Part shown: one piece after another, positions 44,464 through 51,342 of the stretch
Layout of the letters: the number at the start of each line of letters is the position of its first letter
Position numbering within the stretch: position 1 is the first letter of the stretch
NCBI GenBank assembly: GCA_017509045.1
Contig: JAFWQP010000147.1
Location: 1 to 51,342 of the forward strand
DNA: 51,342 bases
From: Bacteroidales bacterium
GTDB taxonomy: Bacteria > Bacteroidota > Bacteroidia > Bacteroidales > P3
Reading direction: 5' to 3'
Notes under the pieces: generated by a model
Told to the model about the DNA's origin: nothing
Database searches by the model: none
What the model saw: only the letters and a program-made list of their open reading frames with translations
Position numbers and translations under genes: made by a program

Positions 44464-44925
44464 ATGGATAGAACAAAAGATAATCTACAACAGCTGGGTC
44501 ATAAGGTGGAGTACAGCATGAACTATGCGCCCGAGGTGCTAGAAACGTTTGAAAACATGCATCCTGACCACGACTATTGGGTGGAGTTCCTCTGCCCCGA
44601 GTTCACCACCCTCTGCCCCATCACCGGTCAGCCCGACTTTGCGGAGATTCGCATCATGTATATTCCCGACAAACGTATGGTGGAGAGCAAGAGCCTGAAG
44701 CTGTACCTCTTCTCGTTCCGCAACCACGGCGACTTCCACGAGGACTGCGTGAACACCATCATGAAAGACCTTGTAAAGCTGATGGACCCCCGCTACATCG
44801 AGGTGAAGGGCATCTTCACCCCCCGAGGCGGCATCGCCATACACCCCTACGCCAACTACGGCCGTCCCGGCACCCGCTACGAGCAGCTGGCCCTTCACCG
44901 CATGGAGAACTACAGATTGAATTGA
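44464..44925 (+). CDS. queF: NADPH-dependent 7-cyano-7-deazaguanine reductase
   Basis: Reduces the nitrile preQ0 to the amine preQ1, the base inserted into tRNA for queuosine. It is the short (unimodular) QueF: 153 residues. The catalytic Cys lies in [17 protein letters not shown] (thioimide-forming Cys and conserved Asp), NADPH motif E(S)KSLK in [17 protein letters not shown], and zinc/substrate-region His-Glu in [11 protein letters not shown]. Together with the upstream transporter and riboswitch it forms a salvage and conversion unit; no de novo queC/D/E genes are in the window. Confidence 0.96.
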   Translation: MDRTKDNLQQLGHKVEYSMNYAPEVLETFENMHPDHDYWVEFLCPEFTTLCPITGQPDFAEIRIMYIPDKRMVESKSLKLYLFSFRNHGDFHEDCVNTIMKDLVKLMDPRYIEVKGIFTPRGGIAIHPYANYGRPGTRYEQLALHRMENYRLN

Positions 44926-44927
44926 GA

Positions 44928-44994
44928 ATTGAGAATCGAAATCTCTCGGGAGCGACCAATTACCCGCCGCTAAGAAATTATCAATTTTCAACTT
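44928..44994. repeat. Dispersed repeat with GGAGCGACCAATTACCCGCC core
   Basis: AATTGAGAATTGAG words lead into a core ACCAATTACCCGCCGCT, then CAATTTTCAACTTTCAATT. The same core and flanks recur at 46165-46246, so the lipoprotein gene is bracketed by direct copies. Confidence 0.7.
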
Positions 44995-46011
44995 TCAATT
45001 TTCATTTGAGTCTTGCACCAATCGCACCGCCAAGCCTTGGCTGCGCACTCCAGTATCAAGATTGGCATTGCTCTTGTGAAAATTGTATTGATACGCCACA
45101 TACGTCGCATAGCTAAGCACCTTGGGCGTGGTCGACCAATATAATCCATAGCCCTCATCCAAATCCAGATGTATATCCCAATACGAATTCATATTGGCGA
45201 TAGTGCGCTTCCCTGTTGTAGGCAAAAACACCGCCCCTGCTGGCTCAAGCTGGTTCGTCCATGTCGATGCGTCGAGAGTATTATCCGTCCAGCTGCCGTT
45301 CGCACGATTAATGTTTTTCAAGGTATAAGCCGTGTTATCCCAGCCGTCGGGGAGAAGAATCATGCCATTTGCCCCTTCAACCTGTGCCTTGCAAAACCGA
45401 CTGCCACTTCTCCTCTCAAACACATACACCCACTCGTCGCTTGTCAGCGTGCGCCACATACCAGCCTTATTGCCGCCATTACTGATGGCGTTGTAGACAC
45501 CCCAATCCGCATTAGCATATTGCCCCACAAGGCCATTGCTTGCATCACCCCCTAGGATATAATACTTGTCAACCTCAAAATCAGTGAGTATTTCATACGG
45601 CTGGCAGGCACTCACACCACCGCTCCAGCCGCTGGTGCCCCACGAAAAGAGGTCCTGCCACCCCGAATAGTCTGCCGAGGCAAGGGTGTTGTCGCTCTCT
45701 GGAACATTACCCCAGTAACGGGCATTGTCGTTCATGCCATACTTACCTCCCACCTGGTCCCACTGGTGCTCCGCAAAACGCCAAGTTTTGGTCGATGCCT
45801 GATATTGCAAGTTGCCTTTTGAAAAATACACCTTGCCACCTTGTTCGTTGATAGTAAACAGGCCGTCCACGGCACCTGTCGGAACTGTCGGCTCCTCTGG
45901 TGTTTCGCCGCCAGGGTTTTCGGGGTTGTCTGGCTTTTCCGTACAGCCTGCTGCAAAAAACACAGCCATTGCCGTCACCAGCATCCATGCGATTGTACTG
46001 TTTCTTTTCAT
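44995..46011 (-). CDS. Lipoprotein with 'FSKGNLQ' domain
   Basis: 338 residues. The lipoprotein signal MKRNSTIAWMLVTAMAVFFA precedes the lipobox FAAGC, followed by a Pro/Glu-rich spacer. The globular part begins VDGLFTINEQGGKVYFSKGN and contains WRFAEHQWDQVGG, SGWQDLFSWGTSGWSGG and, at the C-terminus, GYGLYWSTTP...SQGLAVRLVQD. The last resembles the end of formylglycine-generating-enzyme-like/C-type-lectin-like folds often found in Bacteroidales surface lipoproteins. No function can be assigned. The 5' leader has a long hairpin (46031-46080). Confidence 0.8.
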   Translation of the reverse strand: MKRNSTIAWMLVTAMAVFFAAGCTEKPDNPENPGGETPEEPTVPTGAVDGLFTINEQGGKVYFSKGNLQYQASTKTWRFAEHQWDQVGGKYGMNDNARYWGNVPESDNTLASADYSGWQDLFSWGTSGWSGGVSACQPYEILTDFEVDKYYILGGDASNGLVGQYANADWGVYNAISNGGNKAGMWRTLTSDEWVYVFERRSGSRFCKAQVEGANGMILLPDGWDNTAYTLKNINRANGSWTDNTLDASTWTNQLEPAGAVFLPTTGKRTIANMNSYWDIHLDLDEGYGLYWSTTPKVLSYATYVAYQYNFHKSNANLDTGVRSQGLAVRLVQDSNEN

Positions 46012-46030
46012 ATCAGATTGATTTTAATTG

Positions 46031-46080
46031 GTGGGCTCTAATATTCTTTATCGATCCAACTGGATATACGGAGAGCCCAC
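46031..46080 (-). other. Structured leader hairpin upstream of the lipoprotein gene
   Basis: GTGGGCTCT (46031-46039) pairs perfectly with AGAGCCCAC (46072-46080); a second stem ATCCA/TGGAT sits inside. It begins 20 bp upstream of the lipoprotein ATG. It is not a riboswitch class I recognise, and could also be a small palindromic element. Confidence 0.45.
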
Positions 46081-46164
46081 TTCGACCGCTTCGCCAGTTA
46101 GTTCCTTACTCGATATAACAATAACGCTATTATTCTGTTTTTATTGTCCTATCTGAAACAAATA

Positions 46165-46246
46165 AATTGAAAATTGAAATCCCGCAGGAGCAACCAATTA
46201 CCCGCCGCTGCAAAGTTTTCAATTATCATTTTTCAATTTTCAATTT
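46165..46246. repeat. Dispersed repeat with ACCAATTACCCGCCGCT core, second copy
   Basis: Same order of words as at 44928-44994: AATTGAAAATTGAAAT, GGAGCAACCAATTACCCGCC, then CAATTTTCAATT. It ends just upstream of the protease promoter. Confidence 0.7.
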
Positions 46247-46254
46247 ATTTTATG

Positions 46255-46262
46255 TATCTTTG
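46255..46262 (+). promoter_or_regulatory. Promoter -7 box for the C10 peptidase gene
   Basis: TATCTTTG matches the Bacteroidota -7 consensus, 37 bp upstream of the preferred ATG at 46300, which supports that start over the in-frame ATG at 46174. Confidence 0.6.
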
Positions 46263-46299
46263 CAGCGCGAAATTTACTATCCACAATAACAATCCAACT

Positions 46300-49200
46300 A
46301 TGAAAAAGACATTATTCTTTTTATTGGTAACGGCTTTTGCCTGTATCATTTCCACCGCCACGGCTTCGCCCGTGGACAAGCAAAAAGCTCTCACCGTCGC
46401 CACTCATTTCATCCAAGCCCAAGGCGGCACGGACATCACCTTGACCGATATCACCGCCACAACTCCCTACACCACATTCTATATCTTTGCCGGCAACGAG
46501 GGCAAGGGCTTCGTCATCGTGTCGGCCGACGACTGCGTGCCGCCCATCCTCGGCTACAGCACCACCAACACCTTCGTGACAGACGACATGCCCACCCATG
46601 TGAAGGGGTGGCTCAACGACTACGAGCGGCAGATTAAGCATTATCAGAAACATAATCCCCAACTCGAAAGGTCCTACCCCCATGCAAGTCCTCACGACAA
46701 CCTGTGGGACCGCCTGCTGGAGGGCAGCTACACAGCTCCGCAGAATACGGCTGTGGCGCCCCTGCTTTCCACCACATGGAACCAAAGCCCCTACTACAAC
46801 AATCTGTGTCCCTATAGCAACTACTACGGCGAGCGGACGGTAACGGGCTGCACCGCCACCGCCACCGCTCAGGTGATGAAATATTGGAACCACCCCACAA
46901 CGGGCTATGGCTCCCACTCCTACACCCACTCCACCTTCGGCACGCTGAGCGCCAACTTCGGCACCACCACCTACGCGTGGAGCAGCATGCCCTCGCAGCT
47001 CACCAGCTCGAGCACCGCCACTCAGAAAACCGCCGTGGCAACACTGATGTATCACGTCGGTGTGGCAATAGATATGAACTACGACGTGAGCGCCAACGGA
47101 GGCAGCGGTGGCGCCTCTTTCGCCAACGGCGACTTCTCAAGACCCTCGGCCGAGAATGCCCTGCGCACCTATTTCAAGTATAAGAGCACCCTCCGGCAGG
47201 TGGCGATAGACGACTACAGCAGTGCCGAATGGAGCGCCCTGCTGATGGACGAGCTCGACAACAGCCGCCCAATCATCTACACCGGCTACGACAGCACCGC
47301 CGGACACTGCTTTGTGTGCGACGGCTACTCCAATAGCGGCCAGTTCCATATCAACTGGGGCTGGGGCGGCTCCTGCGATGGCTACTACGCCTTCGGCTAC
47401 CTCAACCCCGCCCCGGGCGGCACGGGCGGCAACGCCACCTACACCTTCAATCTGAACAATGTGGCCATCATCGGCATTGAGCCCAACAACAGCTTCGGCA
47501 CCAACACCACGGTCACTGCCACCTCCAACAACACCAGCTATGGCACCGTCACCGGCGGCGGCACCTACACCGGCACCAACACCAACACCGTCACCCTCAC
47601 CGCCACAGCGGCCAGCGGTTGCCGTTTTGTGGGTTGGAACGACGAAGGGCAGTTCTCTCCGCGCTCGTTCTATGCCAACGGGGGCAGCTATTCGTTTGTT
47701 GCCAACTTCGAGCCGCTCACAGGCGACACCCTAGGCTACTGCAAGAACCATTGCTGCACCAGCTTCGGCGCCACCACCGGAACCTCCTACTGGGGCATTC
47801 GGCTGCCCGCCTCGGTGCTGACTGCCGGACACGACCTGACCAAGGTCATGCTGTACATCAAAAACGCTGGCAGCTACACCCTGACGGTCTACACCGGCAC
47901 CACATCGCCCACCACCACCGCTCTCACCCAGTCGTTCACCGCCCCTTCCAGCCTTGAGGACCATTGGGGCGTGCTGACGCTCTCCTCGCCCGTCATCGTC
48001 GACGGCACCCAGTCGCTATGGATCACCCTGAGTAGCACCGCCTCCTACCCCGCCGCCGCCAGCTACAGCAGCGGCAACGACGACTCCCGCCTTTGGGGCA
48101 GCTCCTTCACACCCAGCACCTACAACTATAGCTATATGATTCGCGGCATCTTTGTCGACAACACCCCCACTCCGCCCACCTCTGGCGACACCCTCTCCTA
48201 CTGCGGCAGCAGCGCCTACACCTTCTCCTGCGGCGCAGGCGGCTCGCTGACGTGGGGCGTGAAGTTCCCCGCCACCATGCTCACCGGTCACGACTATCTG
48301 ACCGATGTGCGCCTCTTTGTGAACGAAAGCGGCACCTACAACCTCACCATCTATCAGGGCACCACCACCTCCACCACTACGCAGGTGGCAACACAATCCT
48401 ACACCTTCGGCTCCGCCGCCGACAGCACCTGGCAGAACTGCCACCTCACCACCCCCGTCACCATCAATACCAGCCAGCCGCTGTGGGTGGTGTTCTCAAA
48501 CACCGGCGCCAACTACCCCGCCTCTATGTGCAACTATACGGGCGACACCAACAGCAGCCTGGTGTATCTGGGCGGCGCATGGATGTCGATATACACCGCC
48601 GCCGAAGGGTCGTTCAACGGCTCGTGGATGATACAGGCCGTCACCTCGTCGGCAAGCAGCCCCTCCGTCTTGGGCGACACGGTCGACTACTGTGGCGACA
48701 GCACCCTAGCCAACAACATCGGCGCAGGCGGCAGCCTCACATGGGGCATACGCCTCCCCTCCGAAATGCACCAGCACCGCCAATACCTCACCGACGTCAT
48801 GCTCTATGTGCAATACGCCTCCACCTACAACCTCAGCATCTACCAAGGCAGCACCACCACCTCCTCCACCTGCTCGGCGACACAATCCGCCACCTTCACC
48901 GCTGCCGACCAAGGTATGTGGAAGACCATCCACCTCGCCACTCCCGTAGCGCTCAACGCCACACAGCCGCTGTGGATAGTCTTTAGCAACAACAGCACCT
49001 CCTACCCCGCCACCCTCTGCAACATCACCACCGACACCAATGGCAGCCTCGTCACCCTCGACGGCACCAACTGGGTATCGCTCTACACCGCCAGCAGCGG
49101 CAGCCTCGACGGCACGTGGATGATTCGCGCCATACTCTCCAACAGCAGCACTCCCTCCATCACCATCAGCGGCCCCTCCACGGTAGGCACCGGCATGGCC

Positions 49201-50982
49201 GCCACCTTCACCGTGTCGGGTCCCGCCTCCGCCACCTACACCTGGACACTCGCCGGAGCTACCCCCGCCACAGCCACAGGCACCAGCGTCACCGCCACTT
49301 GGAACACCCCCGGCACCTACAACGTCATCGTCTCCACCACCCTGAGCGGCACCCTCCTGCGCGACACACTGGCAGTCACCGTCCACGGCTGCACCATCAA
49401 CTCCTTCCCCTACACCATGGGATTTGAAAACACCGACGACCTCACCTGCTGGAACATTATCGACAACGACAACGATGGCTACAGCTGGGACTATACCGCT
49501 GTGCCTCACAGCGGCACCCAGTCATTCGGCTCCGCCTCTTATATCAACAACATTGGCGCCCTCACCCCCGACAACTGGCTGGTGACACCGCCCATACAGC
49601 TCAGCTCCGGACACAACTACACCCTCACTTGGTACGACGGCGCCATCGACTCCGCCTATTACGATGAGTACTACTCCGTCTACATCTCCACCACCGGCAA
49701 CAACGCCAGCAACTTCACCGGCACTCCCCTGTTCCAAACCACCCTCACCACCGTCAGTTTCACTCAACGCACCATCGACCTCAGCAGCTATGCCGGACAA
49801 ACCGTCTACATCGCCTTCCGCCACCATAACTCCACCGATGTGTATTGGCTGCTGCTCGACGACATCACCATCACCCAAAGCAACATCACCAACTACACCC
49901 TCACCGTCCTCTCTGACAATCCCACCATGGGCACCGTCAGCGGCGGCGGCACCTACCCTGCCGGCACCTCCGTCACCATCACCGCCACCGCCAATGCGGG
50001 CTACCACTTCGTGCAGTGGAACGACGGCAACACCAACGCCTCGCGCACCGTCACCGTCACCGCCAACGCCACCTACACCGCCTACTTCGCCGCCAACCCG
50101 CCCGACACCTACACCCTCACCGTCCTCTCCGACAATCCCACCATGGGCACCGTCAGCGGCGGCGGCACCTACCCTGCCGGCACCTCCGTCACCATCACCG
50201 CTACCGCCAATGCGGGCTACCACTTCGTGCAGTGGAACGACGGCAACACCAACGCCTCGCGCACCGTCACCGTCACCGCCAACGCCACCTACACCGCCTA
50301 CTTCGCCGCCAACCCGCCCGATACCTACACCCTCACCGTCCTTTCTGACAATCCCACCATGGGCACCGTCAGCGGCGGAGGCACCTACCCCGCCGGCACC
50401 TCCGTCACTATCACAGCCACCGCCAACGCTGGCTACCACTTCGTGCAGTGGAACGACGGCAACACCAACGCCTCGCGCACCGTCACCGTCACCGCCAACG
50501 CCACCTACACCGCCTACTTCGCCGCCAACGAGCCCGACACCTACACCATCACCGCCCTCTCCGCCAATCCCGAAATGGGCATCGTCGAAGGTGGCGGCAC
50601 CTACCCCGTCGGCACCACTGTCGTGCTCACAGCCCGTCCCTTTGCAGGCTACCACTTCATCGGGTGGCAAGACTCCGACACCACCAATCCGCGCACCATC
50701 ACCGTCACCGCCGACGCCACCTACATAGCCACCTTCCAAGCCGACCACACCGAAGGCATCAGCACCGCCACCGCCGACTATAGCGTCACCGCCCTCCCCG
50801 GCCGCATCGTCAGCATCGTCGGCGCCGACAACCAGCAGATAGACATCTACGACATCGTAGGCCGCCACATCTGCGGCACCCCCAAAGCTGCATCCCAGTG
50901 CCACTTCACCCTGCCGCAAACAGGCGTCTACCTCATATCCGTCGGCAACACCCCCATCCACCGAGTGGTAGTAATACAATAA
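46300..50982 (+). CDS. T9SS-secreted streptopain-family (C10) cysteine peptidase with adhesin modules
   Basis: 1560 residues. Order: signal peptide MKKTLFFLLVTAFACIISTA; Spi/C10-type propeptide (KALTVATHFIQAQ...GFVIVSADD); catalytic domain with Cys184 in VTGCTATATAQVMKYW, His336 in AGHCFVCDGYSNSGQFHINW and the following WGWGG; an InlB-type repeat (about 390-470); three about 160-residue modules starting GDTLGYC, GDTLSYC and GDTVDYC; a PKD-like domain (ISGPSTVGTGMAATF); a gingipain-type cleaved-adhesin domain (FPYTMGFENTDDLTCWNIID...NWLVTPPI); four 72-residue InlB-type repeats; and a Por/Secre_tail sorting domain (IDIYDIVGRHICG...GVYLISVG). It is likely surface-anchored or secreted and autoprocessed, as for interpain and gingipain relatives. 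All catalytic residues are present. Confidence 0.92.
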   Translation: MKKTLFFLLVTAFACIISTATASPVDKQKALTVATHFIQAQGGTDITLTDITATTPYTTFYIFAGNEGKGFVIVSADDCVPPILGYSTTNTFVTDDMPTHVKGWLNDYERQIKHYQKHNPQLERSYPHASPHDNLWDRLLEGSYTAPQNTAVAPLLSTTWNQSPYYNNLCPYSNYYGERTVTGCTATATAQVMKYWNHPTTGYGSHSYTHSTFGTLSANFGTTTYAWSSMPSQLTSSSTATQKTAVATLMYHVGVAIDMNYDVSANGGSGGASFANGDFSRPSAENALRTYFKYKSTLRQVAIDDYSSAEWSALLMDELDNSRPIIYTGYDSTAGHCFVCDGYSNSGQFHINWGWGGSCDGYYAFGYLNPAPGGTGGNATYTFNLNNVAIIGIEPNNSFGTNTTVTATSNNTSYGTVTGGGTYTGTNTNTVTLTATAASGCRFVGWNDEGQFSPRSFYANGGSYSFVANFEPLTGDTLGYCKNHCCTSFGATTGTSYWGIRLPASVLTAGHDLTKVMLYIKNAGSYTLTVYTGTTSPTTTALTQSFTAPSSLEDHWGVLTLSSPVIVDGTQSLWITLSSTASYPAAASYSSGNDDSRLWGSSFTPSTYNYSYMIRGIFVDNTPTPPTSGDTLSYCGSSAYTFSCGAGGSLTWGVKFPATMLTGHDYLTDVRLFVNESGTYNLTIYQGTTTSTTTQVATQSYTFGSAADSTWQNCHLTTPVTINTSQPLWVVFSNTGANYPASMCNYTGDTNSSLVYLGGAWMSIYTAAEGSFNGSWMIQAVTSSASSPSVLGDTVDYCGDSTLANNIGAGGSLTWGIRLPSEMHQHRQYLTDVMLYVQYASTYNLSIYQGSTTTSSTCSATQSATFTAADQGMWKTIHLATPVALNATQPLWIVFSNNSTSYPATLCNITTDTNGSLVTLDGTNWVSLYTASSGSLDGTWMIRAILSNSSTPSITISGPSTVGTGMAATFTVSGPASATYTWTLAGATPATATGTSVTATWNTPGTYNVIVSTTLSGTLLRDTLAVTVHGCTINSFPYTMGFENTDDLTCWNIIDNDNDGYSWDYTAVPHSGTQSFGSASYINNIGALTPDNWLVTPPIQLSSGHNYTLTWYDGAIDSAYYDEYYSVYISTTGNNASNFTGTPLFQTTLTTVSFTQRTIDLSSYAGQTVYIAFRHHNSTDVYWLLLDDITITQSNITNYTLTVLSDNPTMGTVSGGGTYPAGTSVTITATANAGYHFVQWNDGNTNASRTVTVTANATYTAYFAANPPDTYTLTVLSDNPTMGTVSGGGTYPAGTSVTITATANAGYHFVQWNDGNTNASRTVTVTANATYTAYFAANPPDTYTLTVLSDNPTMGTVSGGGTYPAGTSVTITATANAGYHFVQWNDGNTNASRTVTVTANATYTAYFAANEPDTYTITALSANPEMGIVEGGGTYPVGTTVVLTARPFAGYHFIGWQDSDTTNPRTITVTADATYIATFQADHTEGISTATADYSVTALPGRIVSIVGADNQQIDIYDIVGRHICGTPKAASQCHFTLPQTGVYLISVGNTPIHRVVVIQ
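49894..50757 (+). repeat. Four tandem 216-bp coding repeats
   Basis: Units start at 49894, 50110, 50326 and 50542 with exact 216-bp spacing (72 codons, YTLTVLSDNPTMGTVSGGGT...). The first three are nearly identical at DNA level, the fourth diverged. High identity suggests recent expansion or gene conversion and makes assembly collapse possible here. Confidence 0.95.
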
Positions 50983-51070
50983 GAATTGAGAATTGAGACT
51001 TGAGAATTGAGAATTGAGAATCGAAAACTTATTTAATTGAAAAGTGAAAATTGAAAATTGAAAAACGGCT

Positions 51071-51119
51071 CCCGCCCCGTCCCCTCTTCAGAGGGGTGCC
51101 GCGTTAGCGGCGGGGTATG
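51071..51119. repeat. REP-like double hairpin, copy 5
   Basis: CCCCTCTTCAGAGGGG stem followed by GCCGCGTTAGCGGC and GGGGTATG, same orientation as copies 1 and 2. Confidence 0.85.
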
Positions 51120-51149
51120 CCCCTCTCAATTCTCAATTCTCAATTCAAA

Positions 51150-51190
51150 CATACCCCCCGCCTTCGGCGTACCCCTCTGAAGAGGGGACG
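51150..51190. repeat. REP-like double hairpin, copy 6 (inverted)
   Basis: CATACCCCCCGCCTTCGGCG then TACCCCTCTGAAGAGGGGAC, same orientation as copies 3 and 4. With copy 5 it forms an inverted pair separated by CAATTCTCAATT words. Confidence 0.85.
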
Positions 51191-51236
51191 CTGACGCGGA
51201 CGTTTGTTTCCTTATTATTACCTAAGGGTATACTGC

Positions 51237-51335
51237 GTGGTCGCGTGTAGCGACGTATGTCCACCGGACATCCTTAATCCTCTTTAGAGGAAAGAAAACA
51301 TCCAGTGAATGTTTTCCAACATCCAGTGAATGTTT
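51237..51335. repeat. Cluster of small palindromes and a 21-bp tandem repeat
   Basis: GTCGC-gtgta-GCGAC (51240-51254), ATGTCC-acc-GGACAT (51257-51271), CCTCTTTAGAGG (51279-51290), then AACATCCAGTGAATGTTT twice (51297-51314, 51318-51335), itself able to fold AAACAT/ATGTTT. No gene seen up to the window end. Confidence 0.7.
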
Positions 51336-51342
51336 GCCGAAG

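Noticed and set aside
49522-50979. Gly/Val-rich 485-codon minus-strand frame opposite the C10 peptidase
   Set aside because: Antisense of tandem coding repeats; composition is an artefact of the Thr/Ala-rich sense strand.

Overview
The window reads as a chromosomal segment of an uncultured-type Bacteroidota, most likely order Bacteroidales. The evidence is consistent: two very large secreted proteins end in type IX secretion sorting domains (a gliding-motility CHU_C type and a Por/Secre_tail type). There is a GldB lipoprotein, a Porin_10-type putative porin, a DUF3127 protein and a streptopain (C10) peptidase. Promoters match the Bacteroidota -7 box TAnnTTTG, in the best cases with TTTG/TTG about 20 nt upstream, and classic Shine-Dalgarno sites are largely absent. 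Coding sequence is clearly richer in G+C than the A/T-rich spacers, which are packed with repeats.

Layout. 1-175: a truncated plus-strand ORF with an IS-like terminal repeat and a hairpin terminator. 200-13.4 kb (minus strand): glyS, pta, a putative porin, trxB, a UPF0104/LPG-synthase-TM flippase-like protein, panD, a small tail-anchored protein, 5-formyl-THF cyclo-ligase overlapping a DUF3127 protein, corA, and two tandem secreted paralogs. 13.6-18.7 kb: a 1.7-kilo-residue T9SS adhesin-like repeat protein, followed by about 950 bp of gene-free DNA with an IS-end remnant. 19.7-27.9 kb (minus): a beta-barrel, a GH25-like protein without its catalytic acids, ligA, dapF, a cation/proton antiporter, and dnaX interrupted by one in-frame TAG. 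28.3-36.0 kb (plus): a 2565-residue NdvB/ChvB-type beta-1,2-glucan synthase. 36.1-43.1 kb (minus): SUI1/YciH, a diacylglycerol-kinase-like lipid kinase, an LTA-synthase-like phosphoglycerol transferase, gldB and a DUF349 protein. 43.6-44.9 kb (plus): a preQ1-I riboswitch, the queuosine-precursor transporter (YhhQ family) and queF. 45-51 kb: a lipoprotein (minus) and a 1560-residue C10 peptidase with adhesin modules (plus).

Functional themes. Most genes are housekeeping: translation (glyS, SUI1), replication and repair (ligA, dnaX), acetate, folate, pantothenate and lysine metabolism, and queuosine salvage. They are mixed with envelope genes (porin, barrel proteins, lipid kinase, phosphoglycerol transferase, glucan synthase) and T9SS cargo. 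The transporter-queF pair is a coherent regulated unit: the riboswitch sits directly on the transporter start codon.

Most unusual content: (i) dnaX, where a single amber codon falls at the boundary between the ATPase/collar part and the tau tail, next to a linker that resembles the local REP palindrome; (ii) three copies of a roughly 160-240 bp hairpin element whose arms are 12-bp tandem repeats and which keep a common reading frame; (iii) a second hairpin family with a conserved GTCACGAAGT tail, one copy of which supplies the end of panD; (iv) enzyme-like secreted proteins that have lost catalytic residues (GH25-like, DUF922-like). All assignments come from reading the sequence and recalled family motifs; no database search was run.
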